From: Pseudomonadota bacterium
GTDB taxonomy: Bacteria > Myxococcota_A > Polyangia > Fen-1088
Reading direction: 5' to 3'
Assembly: GCA_017881315.1 (NCBI GenBank)
Contig: JADGRB010000003.1
Coordinates: 1-60,320 of the forward strand
Length of the DNA stretch: 60,320 nt
Shown: positions 34,274-43,571 of the stretch, piece by piece
How the letters are laid out: every line of letters begins with the position of its first letter
Position numbering within the stretch: position 1 is the stretch's first letter
Made by a program: the position numbers and the translations under genes
The notes under the pieces: model-generated
The model's input: only the letters and a program-made list of their open reading frames with translations
Databases searched by the model: none
What the model was told of the DNA's origin: nothing

Positions 34274-35371
34274 ATGCGGGTGCAATCCTGGTCGCTGGCG
34301 CTTGCGGTCGTCGCCTGGGCGGCCGGGTGCGCGACCGGCCCGCGCCCGACGATCGAACCCGGATTCGCGGCCCGCGCGTACACGCCGGGGCGGATCGCGC
34401 TGCTGCCACCCGACGTCTTCGTGGTGCTCGATCAGGTGGGCGACAACGATCCGGTGAGGTCGGCGGCGCTGGGGCAGGCGGTGTCGGTCGAGACCGTGCG
34501 CGCCGTCGAGCAGGCGCTGCGGGCCCGCGGCTACGATGTCGATCTGTCCGCGCGCTGGGACGGCATCCTCGGGAGCGACGGGACCCTGCTGGTGAGCCGC
34601 GACGAGCTGGGAGCCCTCGCCGGCGGCATCGTCGCCTTCGCGAACAGCCCCGAGGGTGGCGCCCAGGGCCCGGCGACCGTCCCGCGCCTGGTGGCGCCCG
34701 AGCTGGCGGCGCGGGTCGGCTGGGCGACCCAGTCGGACGCGCTCCTTTACGTCAACGTCAAGGGCGCGGTCACCACGCCGGGCAAGCGCGCCGCGACGAT
34801 CCTGGCGGTGGTGTTCATCGTGGTGATCGTCGCCGCGATCATCGTCCTCGCGACCCAGAGGGGCGGCGGCGGCTCCCGCCCGTCGGGAATCGGTGGCGGC
34901 CCGAGGGCGCAGCCGCTCGGTCGTGCCTCGGCGCCGTCGGGGGGTTGGCACGGAGCGTCGGCCCCGGCCCGCGCGGCTCCGGCGCGTTCGACCGGGTGGC
35001 ACGGCGGTGGCGCGGTTCCCGCCGTCCCGCGCGGGGCGCGCGTCTTCCGCGGCGGCGGCGGCCCGGGCATCGGCGTCGCCGTGATCGTGCCGCTCGATGA
35101 GCCCGTCTACACGCACGACGGCAGCGTCGGCTACGACGATCCGGTCTTCGCGGGAGACGAGCTCTACGTCTCGATGACGCTGGTCTCGACTTACGACGGC
35201 CGCGTGCTCTGGCACGCGCGCGACAACCTCGATCTGGCCGCCGATCACCCGACCGACGTCGATCGAATGGTCCACACGTTTCTCGATACGCTGCCGCCCG
35301 CTCTCCCCCACCCGCCGTCGCCCGCCGCCACGGCGGCGCCGGATGCATCCCGCCCCACGGCGCCGCCGTGA
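34274..35371 (+). CDS. Lipoprotein with internal membrane helix and Gly/Pro-rich regions
   Basis: A 365-residue protein with a lipobox signal peptide (VVAWAAGCATG). After about 160 residues comes a strongly hydrophobic stretch (ILAVVFIVVIVAAIIVLA), then Gly/Arg-rich segments with GGWHGA and TGWHGGG motifs. The C-terminal soluble part has DGRVLWHARDNLDL and a Pro-rich end. A lipid anchor plus a central membrane helix in one protein is unusual. It shares a direction and a close gap (22 bases) with the POT transporter. I recognise no family. Confidence 0.7.
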   Translation: MRVQSWSLALAVVAWAAGCATGPRPTIEPGFAARAYTPGRIALLPPDVFVVLDQVGDNDPVRSAALGQAVSVETVRAVEQALRARGYDVDLSARWDGILGSDGTLLVSRDELGALAGGIVAFANSPEGGAQGPATVPRLVAPELAARVGWATQSDALLYVNVKGAVTTPGKRAATILAVVFIVVIVAAIIVLATQRGGGGSRPSGIGGGPRAQPLGRASAPSGGWHGASAPARAAPARSTGWHGGGAVPAVPRGARVFRGGGGPGIGVAVIVPLDEPVYTHDGSVGYDDPVFAGDELYVSMTLVSTYDGRVLWHARDNLDLAADHPTDVDRMVHTFLDTLPPALPHPPSPAATAAPDASRPTAPP

Positions 35372-35393
35372 AGGCCCTCGGGTCGCGCGCGCG

Positions 35394-36776
35394 ATGATGA
35401 GCGCCCCGATCGCCGAACGTCCGACCGGTGCGGCTCCGGCGACCGGTGTCCTGCGGCAACCGCCCGGTCTCTACCTGCTGTTCGCCGTCGAGATGTGGGA
35501 GCGCTTCTCGTATTACGGGATGCGCGCGATCCTGGTGCTGTTCATCGCCGACTCGGCCCGCGGGGGTCTCGGGTGGTCGCAGTCCGCCGCGAGCCGTTTT
35601 TTTGGCCTCTACGGCTTCTTCGCCTACGCGCTGCCGGTCGCTGGCGGGTACGTGGCCGACCGGTTCATCGGCACCCAGCGCGCCATGATCATCGGTGGAT
35701 TGACCATCGCCGCCGGTCACTTCTGCCTGGCGGTCCCCGCGCTTCCGATGTTCTACCTCGGCCTCACGCTGGTGGTGATCGGCACAGGATTCTTCAAACC
35801 CAACGTGTCGACGATGGTGGGGCAGCTCTTCCGCCAGGGCGACGGACGGCGCGATGGCGCCTTCACCATCTTCTACATGGGCGTCAACGTGGGGGCGTTC
35901 TTCGGCCAGATCGTGTGCGGATATTTCGGCGAGAGCCCGCGCTGGGGCTGGCACTACGCCTTCGGCGCCGCGGGCGTGGGGATGCTCTTCGGCCTCGCGC
36001 TCCACATGCGACTCAAGCGCAAGTATCTGCCGGGCATCGGCGAAGCCCCCGATCGGCAGGCGGTCGCGAAGGCAAAGCTATCCGCCGGGCCGCTCACCCG
36101 GGAGGAGCGCGATCGGCTCACGGCCTTGCTGGTGATCATCCTCTTGACGATCCCATTTTGGATGGCGTTCGAGCAGGCCGGCTCGTCGATGAACTTCTTC
36201 GCCGCCGAGCGGACCAACCGCGTCGTCTGGGGCTACACCTTCCCCGCCTCCTGGCTGCAGTCGGTGAACTCCGGCGTCCTGATCTTGTCGGCGCCCCTCT
36301 TCGCGGCGCTGTGGACGGCGCTCGCTCGGCGGGGGCGCGAGCCCAGCACGCCGGCCAAGATGTCGGCGGCGATGGTCCTGCTCGCGGGCGGCTTCGTCTT
36401 CATGGTCCTCGGCGCCGAGCGGAGCGACCGGGGCGTGCTGGTGAGCCCCTGGTGGCTGATCGGGGCCTACGCGCTCCACACCTTCGGCGAGCTGTGTCTC
36501 TCCCCCATCGGTCTTTCGCTGGTGACCAAGCTGTCGCCGCTCAAGTTCGCCTCTCTGTTGATGGGGCTCTGGTTCTTCGCCACCTCGATCTCGGAGCTGC
36601 TCGCCGGGCAGCTCGCCTCGATCACCGGCAAGGTGGCGCGCGGCGAGCTGTTTCATCTGTTTGGCGGCCAGGCAGACTTCTATTTCATCTTCGTCACATC
36701 CTCGGCGCTCGCGGCGGTGGCGCTGGCGGTCTTCGCGCCCTGGCTCCGCCGCCGCATGCACGGCCGCGACACGTGA
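35394..36776 (+). CDS. POT-family proton-coupled oligopeptide transporter
   Basis: A 460-residue major-facilitator protein that imports di- and tripeptides with protons. The ExxERFxYYG signature is present (EMWERFSYYGMRAILV), as is GTGFFKPNVSTMVGQLF, typical of PTR2/POT transporters. About twelve membrane helices span the protein. ATG 35394 or the next ATG 35397 starts it. It is followed by a prolyl oligopeptidase overlapping by four bases (GTGA), so import and hydrolysis of peptides are probably linked. Confidence 0.92.
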   Translation: MMSAPIAERPTGAAPATGVLRQPPGLYLLFAVEMWERFSYYGMRAILVLFIADSARGGLGWSQSAASRFFGLYGFFAYALPVAGGYVADRFIGTQRAMIIGGLTIAAGHFCLAVPALPMFYLGLTLVVIGTGFFKPNVSTMVGQLFRQGDGRRDGAFTIFYMGVNVGAFFGQIVCGYFGESPRWGWHYAFGAAGVGMLFGLALHMRLKRKYLPGIGEAPDRQAVAKAKLSAGPLTREERDRLTALLVIILLTIPFWMAFEQAGSSMNFFAAERTNRVVWGYTFPASWLQSVNSGVLILSAPLFAALWTALARRGREPSTPAKMSAAMVLLAGGFVFMVLGAERSDRGVLVSPWWLIGAYALHTFGELCLSPIGLSLVTKLSPLKFASLLMGLWFFATSISELLAGQLASITGKVARGELFHLFGGQADFYFIFVTSSALAAVALAVFAPWLRRRMHGRDT

Positions 36777-38959
36777 TCTTCCGCGCCGCCGCACCCGTCT
36801 TGCGTGCGCTCCCCTGTGTGTTGCTACTCTGTGGCGTGGCGAACGCGGCTCCGGCCGATCCGTTTCAGTGGCTCGAGGACGGCGACGCGCCCAAGGTGCA
36901 AAGCTGGACCGAGGCGGAGAACGCCGCCACGCGCTCGGCCCTGGACGCCGTCCCCGGCCGCGCGGCGCTCGAACGGCGCTTCTGGCAGCTCTTCGAGATC
37001 GGATCGCTCGGCATTCCCGTCTCGCGTCCGCACGGCAAGAGTCGCCGGTATTTCTACACCCGCCGCGACGGCAAGCAGAACCAGCCGGTGCTCTACCGGC
37101 GCGACGGCCACGCGACAAAAGAAGAAGACGGGGTGGACCACGCGCTCCTCGACGTGAACGGCGAGCGGGCCGACGGCACGCGGGCGCTCGACTGGTGGGT
37201 CCCGTCGGACGACGGCGCGCGCGTCGCCTACGGCGTCTCCGACGACGGCAACGAGGAATCGGTCCTCCGCGTGCGCGACGTCGCCACCGGACGCGACACC
37301 GGCGACGAGATCCCGCGCACCCGTGCCTGCTCGCTCGCCTGGACGCCCGACGGGCGCGGCTTCTACTACACGCGCTATCCGGCGGCCGGCGAGGTGCCGC
37401 CGGGCGAGGAGGCCTACCACCGCGCCGTGTTTCACCACCGCCTCGGCGACGCGCCCGCGCGAGATCCGAAGATCTTCGCGGGGCGCGAGCGCACCGACTG
37501 GCCGGGCGTCGATCTCTCTCCCGATGGACGCTGGCTGCTCATCACCGTCGAGCAGGGGTGGTCGAAGAGCGAGGTCTACCTGCTCGACACGCACGCCACG
37601 CCGTCCACCCACGCCACGCCCGTGGCGCTGGCGACCGGCGAGGAGGCCAAGTTCCGGGTCGTCGAGGCGCTCGACGATCGCATCTATCTGTTCACCACCA
37701 GCGGCGCGTCGCGCGGTCGCCTGTTCCGTGTCGATCCGAAACGCCCGGCGCGCGCGCACTGGCGGCAGATCCTGGCGGAGTCGACCGATGTGCTCGACAG
37801 CGTGGTCTACTTTCGCGGTGGGCTCGCCGCAGCCTACCTTCAAGACGCGACCGCGCGGCTGAGGCTCTTCGACGCCGACGGCGCCCCGCGCGGCGAGATT
37901 CCGTTGCCAGGCATCGGCGCCCTGACGGGCCTCAGCGCGGCGCGCGACGCCGGCGAGATCTTCTACGCATTCACGAGCTTCTTCGCCCCCACCACGATCT
38001 TCCGGGTCGCCCCCGGCGTCGCGGCGAAGGACGCTTCGGGGAGCGGCGGTTCGCCCGAGGGCGTGATCTGGCGGCAGCTGGCAGCACCCATCGATCCTGC
38101 CACCTTCGAGGTCGAGCGCGCGATGGTCACCTCGCGCGACGGCACGCGGTTGCCGCTCTTCCTCGCGCATCTCAAGGGCGTTCCGCGCGACGGCACCCGC
38201 CCCGCCCTTCTCACCGGCTACGGGGGTTTCGACGCCAACATGTTGCCCGGTTGGACGCCGGCGGCGATCCCGTTCTTGGAGAGCGGCGGGACCTTCGCGC
38301 TGGCCGTCCTGCGCGGCGGCGGCGAGTACGGCGAGGCCTGGCACCGCGCCGGCATGCTGGCCAACAAACAAAACGTGTTCGACGATTTCATCGCCGCCGC
38401 GAGCTGGCTCATCGATAACCGCGTCACCCGCGCCGATCGCCTGGCGATCTCCGGGCGCTCGAACGGTGGTCTGCTGGTCGGCGCCGCGCTCACCCAGCGC
38501 CCGGAGCTGTTTCGAGCGGTGGTGTGCGGCGTGCCGCTGCTGGACATGCTGCGCTATCACCTGTTCCGCATCGCCGCGCTGTGGGTTCCCGAATACGGCT
38601 CGCCCGACGATCCCGAGGCGCGCAAGTGGCTCTCCGCCTACTCGCCCTACCACCAGGTGCGCGACGGCGTGAAATACCCGGCCGTCTATCTCCACACCGC
38701 CGCGTCGGACTCCCGCGTCGACCCCATGCATGCGCGCAAGATGGCGGCGCGGCTGCAGGCCGCCGCGGTCAGCACGAAGAACCCCGCCACGAAAAACGCC
38801 GGTTCAAGCAAGGCCGGGGCGAATCCGATTCTGCTCTGGGTCGAAAGCCGGGCTGGCCACGGCGCCGGCAAGCCCCTCGGAAAAGTCATCGCCCAGCTGG
38901 TGGACGAGTGGAGCTTTGTTTTTTTGGAGCTCGGGGTCGCCTACCATGGCCAGCCATGA
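36773..38959 (+). CDS. Prolyl oligopeptidase (S9A), exported
   Basis: A 728-residue serine peptidase cutting short peptides after proline. It has a signal peptide (VLLLCGVANAAPA) and a seven-bladed beta-propeller region, then the alpha/beta-hydrolase domain. The triad: S563 in ISGRSNGGLL, Asp in TAASDSRVDPMHARKM, His in ESRAGHGAGK. A short Asn/Lys/Ser insert (STKNPATKNAGSSKAG) sits just before the His loop. The GTG start at 36773 overlaps the transporter stop. Its stop overlaps the Ddl start (ATGA). Confidence 0.92.
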   Translation: MIFRAAAPVLRALPCVLLLCGVANAAPADPFQWLEDGDAPKVQSWTEAENAATRSALDAVPGRAALERRFWQLFEIGSLGIPVSRPHGKSRRYFYTRRDGKQNQPVLYRRDGHATKEEDGVDHALLDVNGERADGTRALDWWVPSDDGARVAYGVSDDGNEESVLRVRDVATGRDTGDEIPRTRACSLAWTPDGRGFYYTRYPAAGEVPPGEEAYHRAVFHHRLGDAPARDPKIFAGRERTDWPGVDLSPDGRWLLITVEQGWSKSEVYLLDTHATPSTHATPVALATGEEAKFRVVEALDDRIYLFTTSGASRGRLFRVDPKRPARAHWRQILAESTDVLDSVVYFRGGLAAAYLQDATARLRLFDADGAPRGEIPLPGIGALTGLSAARDAGEIFYAFTSFFAPTTIFRVAPGVAAKDASGSGGSPEGVIWRQLAAPIDPATFEVERAMVTSRDGTRLPLFLAHLKGVPRDGTRPALLTGYGGFDANMLPGWTPAAIPFLESGGTFALAVLRGGGEYGEAWHRAGMLANKQNVFDDFIAAASWLIDNRVTRADRLAISGRSNGGLLVGAALTQRPELFRAVVCGVPLLDMLRYHLFRIAALWVPEYGSPDDPEARKWLSAYSPYHQVRDGVKYPAVYLHTAASDSRVDPMHARKMAARLQAAAVSTKNPATKNAGSSKAGANPILLWVESRAGHGAGKPLGKVIAQLVDEWSFVFLELGVAYHGQP

Positions 38960-40044
38960 AGAAGACCCGGGTCGTCATCCTGTTCGGGGGTCGTTCGGCG
39001 GAGCACGAGATCTCCCTGCTGTCGGCGCGCAACGTGCTCGCCGCGCTGGATCGCGATCGGTTCGAGCCGTCGCTGATCGGGATCGATCGGGGCGGCCGCT
39101 GGCATCGCGAGTCGGAGCGGACGCTCGCCGCCGCGACCGGCGATCCCCGCGCGCTGGCGCTCGACCAGGCGGCGCCGATCGTCGGCATCGAGGAGGGTCT
39201 GGCCCCGCCCGCGGGCGATGACGTGGTCGTGTTCCCGGTCCTGCACGGAACCTTCGGCGAAGACGGCACCGTGCAGGGCCTCCTCGAGCTCGGGGACGTC
39301 GCCTACGTCGGGTCCGGCGTGCTCGGGTCGGCGGTGGGCATGGACAAGGATCTCGCCAAGCGCCTGCTGCGCGACGCGGGGATTCCGATCGTCGACTTCG
39401 CGGTCGTCACCGCCGCGGGTTTTGCGCGGGATCCGGCGGCCGCGCTGGCGGCGGCGCCGGCGCTGGGCTATCCGCTATTCGTCAAGCCGGTCAACGCCGG
39501 GTCCTCGGTCGGCGTGTCCCGCGTGACCGGGCCGAGCGGCCTCGAGCCGGCGGTTCGGGCCGCCCTCGCCTTCGATCGAAAGGTCCTCCTCGAGCGCGCC
39601 GTCGACGCGCGCGAGATCGAATGCGCCGTGCTCGGCAACGATGATCCGGTCGCCTCGATTCCGGGAGAGGTCCTGGTCCACCACCCGGATGGGTTCTATT
39701 CGTACGACGCCAAATATGTCGATCCCGACGGCGCCAGCTGGAAGATCCCCGCGGATCTCACCCCGGCCGCCGCCGCACGGGTTCAGGCGCTGGCGGTCGC
39801 CACCTTCCGGGCGCTCGAGCTCGCGGGCATGGCGCGCGTCGATTTCTTCATGGAACGCGTCGGAGGTGCCCTCTACGTCAACGAGGTGAACACCATCCCT
39901 GGATTCACGGCCATCTCGATGTACCCCAAGATGTGGGAGGCCTCGGGCTTGTCACAGAAGGACTTGATTTCACGGCTGATCGATCTGGCCCTGGAGCGCC
40001 GGGACGCCCGCCGCTCCCTCCGGACCGGGGTCGGAACCCCTTGA
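38956..40044 (+). CDS. ddl: D-alanine--D-alanine ligase
   Basis: A 362-residue ATP-grasp enzyme joining two D-alanines for peptidoglycan precursors. Motifs: the N-terminal ILFGGRSAEHEISLLSARNV, FPVLHGTFGEDGTVQG, the ATP-binding PLFVKPVNAGSSVGVS and the metal-binding end VNEVNTIPGFTAISMYP. Its ATG (38956) overlaps the stop of the peptidase gene. It is away from any dcw cluster, so it may be a stand-alone copy. Confidence 0.95.
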   Translation: MKKTRVVILFGGRSAEHEISLLSARNVLAALDRDRFEPSLIGIDRGGRWHRESERTLAAATGDPRALALDQAAPIVGIEEGLAPPAGDDVVVFPVLHGTFGEDGTVQGLLELGDVAYVGSGVLGSAVGMDKDLAKRLLRDAGIPIVDFAVVTAAGFARDPAAALAAAPALGYPLFVKPVNAGSSVGVSRVTGPSGLEPAVRAALAFDRKVLLERAVDAREIECAVLGNDDPVASIPGEVLVHHPDGFYSYDAKYVDPDGASWKIPADLTPAAAARVQALAVATFRALELAGMARVDFFMERVGGALYVNEVNTIPGFTAISMYPKMWEASGLSQKDLISRLIDLALERRDARRSLRTGVGTP

Positions 40045-40114
40045 TGGGGCGACTCCTCGAAGAAATTACCATTTTCCGTGTATCCGAATAGGAGCGCGGC
40101 TCGTACATAGGGAC

Positions 40115-41161
40115 GTGGATCGAGAAATTGGTGCAATCAAGAGGAGCGTGGGACGGCCGTCGAAAGCCCAGCCATTTCGCGCATTTGTCGTAGACCTCCT
40201 GCTCAAGCAGCCCGGTTTGAGATCGCTGGAGGTGGTTCGGCGGGCCCGGCAAGCGGGCTACGCGGGGGGCAAGAGCGCGCTTTATTCGCTCATCGCCAGC
40301 GTCCGCCCGCGGCGGAGTCGGCCGCTCGGCGATCACGACAAGGTTCCGGGCGAGATCGCGCGCCACGGCTTCGGCCAGGTGGACGTGCGATTCCGGGACG
40401 GCAGCGAGCACACGTTGACGTTCTTCGTGTCGCGGCTCGAGTATTCGCGCTGGACGACGGCGTCGTTCGTCCCCGACCAAAGCGTCGAGAGCTGCGTGCG
40501 AACGCTGATCGCCCACTACCGGGTCATGGGGGGCGTGCCCCTCCTCGCGGCGTTCGACCGGGCGCGCCCGATCGGCGTCGGCGCCGATCGAGATGGCCGG
40601 GTCAGCGAGTGGGACCCGGCGTTCGCCTACGCGGCGCTGCAGATCGGCCTCGGTATCGAGGTGCGCGCGCGCCGGGGCGCAGATCGCGGGCCCGGAACCA
40701 ACCTCGGCAACTGGCTGAAGCTGGCCTTCTTCAAGGGCGTGGTCTTCACCGACGAGGCCGACGCCGCGCGCCAGCTGGCGGATTGGCTGAACGAGCAGAA
40801 CGACCAACCGCAGACGGAGGCCTCCGGAAAAACCTCCGCGCTCCTGCTGACGGAGGAGCGCCAGCGCTTGCGACCGCTCCGGGTCGAGCCGCGCGATTTC
40901 GCGCTCCGTTTTCCGGTCCTGGTCGGACCGCGCGCGGTGGTGGTGCACGACGGACAGTCGTACGCGATGCCGCCCGATTCGGTGGGGTTGGTCGGTTCGC
41001 TGCACCTCTACCCCGATCGGATCGCGATCGTGGCGGGCCGCTACGAGGCCGCGCACCCGCGCCGGCAACCGGTGCTGCTCGGGTTGCCTTCCACCGGGAC
41101 GGCCTCGAGCGGCGGCTGGGCCCCCTCGCCCGCCATCCCCCTGGCCGCCCGAGCCGGCTAA
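40115..41161 (+). pseudogene. Degenerate IS21-type (IstA-like) transposase
   Basis: A 348-residue open frame resembling IS21-family IstA: an N-terminal helix-turn-helix region (LRSLEVVRRARQAGYAGGKSAL), a retroviral-integrase-like core with the first Asp in FGQVDVRF and the second in LAAFDRARPIG, and a C-terminal beta-domain. The third catalytic residue, normally Glu in a KGxVE motif, is missing; the aligned region reads GTNLGNWLK. No istB, terminal repeats or target duplication are seen. The frame is intact, so it could instead be a domesticated protein. GTG 40115 is the likely start; the ribosome-binding site is poor. Confidence 0.6.
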
Positions 41162-41230
41162 CGCGTCGAGCGTAGACGGCTTTGCCGTCGAAGCTCATCG
41201 CGGGGGGCGCGGGACCCTTTCAGGGTCCCG
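41162..41230 (+). repeat. Two-hairpin intergenic element, copy B
   Basis: Copy B in the same orientation as copy A, between the IstA-like gene and the convergent UDP-glucose dehydrogenase gene. Hairpin 1: GACGGC-TTT-GCCGTC (41175-41189). Hairpin 2: GGGACCCT/AGGGTCCC with loop TTC (41211-41229), ending one base before the stop codon of the dehydrogenase. The linker has one base changed from A. Differences from A fall in loops or unpaired bases, not in stems. Confidence 0.85.
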
Positions 41231-41231
41231 A

Positions 41232-42548
41232 TTAAATCGACACGTCCTTACCGCGGCCGATTCCGTAGTAGGTGAAGCCGGCGGTGCGCAGCTCGGCTGG
41301 ATTCCAGACGTTGCGGCCATCGAACAGCACCGGCTGTCGCATGATCGATTTGAGACGTTCGAAGGACGGGCGCCGGAACTCGTTCCATTCGGTGACCAGC
41401 GCCAGCGCGTCGGCGCCTTGCGCGCATTCGTAGTGTGACTCCTCGTATTTGATCCGATCGCCGAGCTGCTTGCGCACGGCTTCGATCGCAACGGGATCGG
41501 TGGCCGATACGATCGCGCCGGCCGCCAGCAACCGCTCGATGAGCACCAGCGCCGGCGCCTCGCGGATGTCGTCGGTGCCCGGTTTGAACGCCAGCCCCCA
41601 GATGGCGATGCGCTTGCCGCTGAGGTCCCCACCGAAGTGCGCGACGACCTTCTCGCCGAGGCGCTGCTTCTGCCGCTCGTTGACGGCCACCACGGCGTCC
41701 AGGACCTCGAGCTTGTAGCCGACCTCGCGTCCGGTGCTGATGGCGGCCCGCAGATCCTTGGGGAAGCAGCTCCCCCCGAATCCGGGTCCCGCGTACAGGA
41801 ATTTCGGACCGATGCGGGCGTCCGAGCCCATCCCCTTGCGCACCAGCTCGATGTCGGCGCCCAGCAGCTCGCAGAGGTTGGCGAGGTCGTTCATGAACGA
41901 GATGCGCGTTGCCAGCATCGAGTTGGCGGCGTACTTGGTGAGCTCCGCGGAGCGCCGGTCCATCACCAGCATCCGATCGGTCGTGCGCGTGAAGGGGGCG
42001 TAGAGCGCGCGAAGGGTGTCGACGGCGCGCTTGTCGTCGGTTCCCACCACCACCCGATCCGGCTTCATGAAATCGTTGACCGCGTCGCCCTCCTTCAAGA
42101 ACTCGGGGTTCGAGGTCACCGCGAACTCGTGCTTGGCCACCTTCTTGATGACGGCCTCGATCTTGTCGCCGGTGCCGACGGGAACGGTCGACTTCGTGAC
42201 GACCACGGCCCACCCCGTGAGCGCGGCCCCCACCTGCTCGGCCGCCTTCAGGATGAAGGAGAGATCGGCGGAGCCGTCTGGTCCCGGCGGCGTTCCCACC
42301 GCCAGCAGGACCACCTCGGCCCCGGCGACGCCGCGGGCCACTTCCGTGGTGAAGGTGAGGCGGCCCTCGGCCGCGTTGAGCATCACGAGCTTGTCGAGGC
42401 CCGGCTCGTAGATCGGCATGAGGCCGCGCCTGAGGCCTTCGATCTTCTGGACGTCCACATCGCAACAGACGACATCGTTTCCCATGTCGGCGAAGCCGGC
42501 GCCCGCCACGAGCCCGACATAGCCGGTGCCGATGACGCAAATCTTCAT
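41232..42548 (-). CDS. UDP-glucose 6-dehydrogenase
   Basis: A 438-residue NAD-dependent enzyme making UDP-glucuronate for surface polysaccharides. The N-terminal Rossmann motif is VIGTGYVGLVAGAGFADMG; the catalytic Cys is in PGFGGSCFPKDLRA; the C-terminal domain has GLAFKPGTDDIREAPAL. ATG 42548 gives the typical N-terminus (MKICVIGTGYVG). The sugar nucleotidyltransferase gene starts 30 bases away on the other strand. Confidence 0.95.
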   Translation of the reverse strand: MKICVIGTGYVGLVAGAGFADMGNDVVCCDVDVQKIEGLRRGLMPIYEPGLDKLVMLNAAEGRLTFTTEVARGVAGAEVVLLAVGTPPGPDGSADLSFILKAAEQVGAALTGWAVVVTKSTVPVGTGDKIEAVIKKVAKHEFAVTSNPEFLKEGDAVNDFMKPDRVVVGTDDKRAVDTLRALYAPFTRTTDRMLVMDRRSAELTKYAANSMLATRISFMNDLANLCELLGADIELVRKGMGSDARIGPKFLYAGPGFGGSCFPKDLRAAISTGREVGYKLEVLDAVVAVNERQKQRLGEKVVAHFGGDLSGKRIAIWGLAFKPGTDDIREAPALVLIERLLAAGAIVSATDPVAIEAVRKQLGDRIKYEESHYECAQGADALALVTEWNEFRRPSFERLKSIMRQPVLFDGRNVWNPAELRTAGFTYYGIGRGKDVSI

Positions 42549-42578
42549 GCCGATCGCATACCATGATCGCGGGCCTTC

Positions 42579-43571
42579 ATGAACGTGATGCTTTTGGCTG
42601 CCGGTCGCTCGACCCGTCTGGGCGCGCTCGGTCTGGCGCTTCCCAAGCCGCTGGTGCCGATCTGCGGCTATCCGGCGATCCGCTTCGGGCTCCACGCGGC
42701 CGCCCGGGCCGGCGCCACCCGCGCGGTCGTCAACGTCTTCCACCGAGGTGATCTGGTGCAGGCCGTGCTCGGCGACGGGCGGGCGCTGGGCATCGAGATC
42801 GCTTACTCCGTCGAGGGAGAGCTGCTCGGGACCGGCGGCGGCCTCGCCAGAGCCCGGGCACTGTTCGCGCCCGGTCCGCTCCTGGTCATGAACGCCAAGG
42901 TGGTCGCCGACCTGGATCTGTCCGCGCTCGTCGCCGCGCACGGGGCGGGCGACGCGGTCGCGACCATGCTCTTGCGTGACGATCCCGAGCCCCAGCGCTG
43001 GGGCGCGATCGGCGTCGACGCCGGCGGGCGGGTGGTCAGCATGCTCGACGTTCATTCGCCACGTCCGCCGGAAGGCCCGGTGACCCTTCGGATGTTTACC
43101 GGCGTGCATCTGCTGGAGCCGGCGCTCCTCGCTCGCTTGCAACCGGTTTTTTGCGACGTCATCCGCGACGCCTACCTCCCGGCGCTGCTCGCCGGCGAGA
43201 CGATCCGCGCGGTGACGCTCGGCGGCTACTTCGCCGAACATTCGACGCCGGAGCGCTATCTCGCGGGCAATCTGGCTCTCCTGCGCGATCCGGAGCTGGT
43301 GCGCGATCCGCCGGGCCCGCTGGTCGGCGTCGACCGGGCGGCCGAGATCGCCCCCTCCGCGCAGATCATCTCGCCCGTTCGGATCGAAGCCGGCGCGGTC
43401 ATCGCCGCCGGCGCCACGGTCGGTCCCGACGTGGTGGTGGGATCGGGCGCCCGTATCGCGGCCGGCGCGCAGGTCCGGCGCGCGGTGATCTGGTCGGGCG
43501 CCAGCGTCGGCCCGGGGATCGAGCTCGGCGACGCGATCGCGACACCAGCCCAGATCGTCGAGATCCCCTAA
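42579..43571 (+). CDS. Sugar-1-phosphate nucleotidyltransferase
   Basis: A 330-residue enzyme of the mannose-1-phosphate guanylyl/glucose-1-phosphate transferase type. The nucleotide-binding loop is canonical (LLAAGRSTRLG, PKPLVPI), and the acceptor region has LLGTGGGLARAR. The C-terminal part has hexapeptide-like left-handed beta-helix repeats (SAQIISPVRIEAGAVIAAGA). The exact sugar is unknown. Compare the altered signature in the transferase at 11.9 kb. Its end overlaps the PP2C stop by four bases. Confidence 0.9.
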   Translation: MNVMLLAAGRSTRLGALGLALPKPLVPICGYPAIRFGLHAAARAGATRAVVNVFHRGDLVQAVLGDGRALGIEIAYSVEGELLGTGGGLARARALFAPGPLLVMNAKVVADLDLSALVAAHGAGDAVATMLLRDDPEPQRWGAIGVDAGGRVVSMLDVHSPRPPEGPVTLRMFTGVHLLEPALLARLQPVFCDVIRDAYLPALLAGETIRAVTLGGYFAEHSTPERYLAGNLALLRDPELVRDPPGPLVGVDRAAEIAPSAQIISPVRIEAGAVIAAGATVGPDVVVGSGARIAAGAQVRRAVIWSGASVGPGIELGDAIATPAQIVEIP

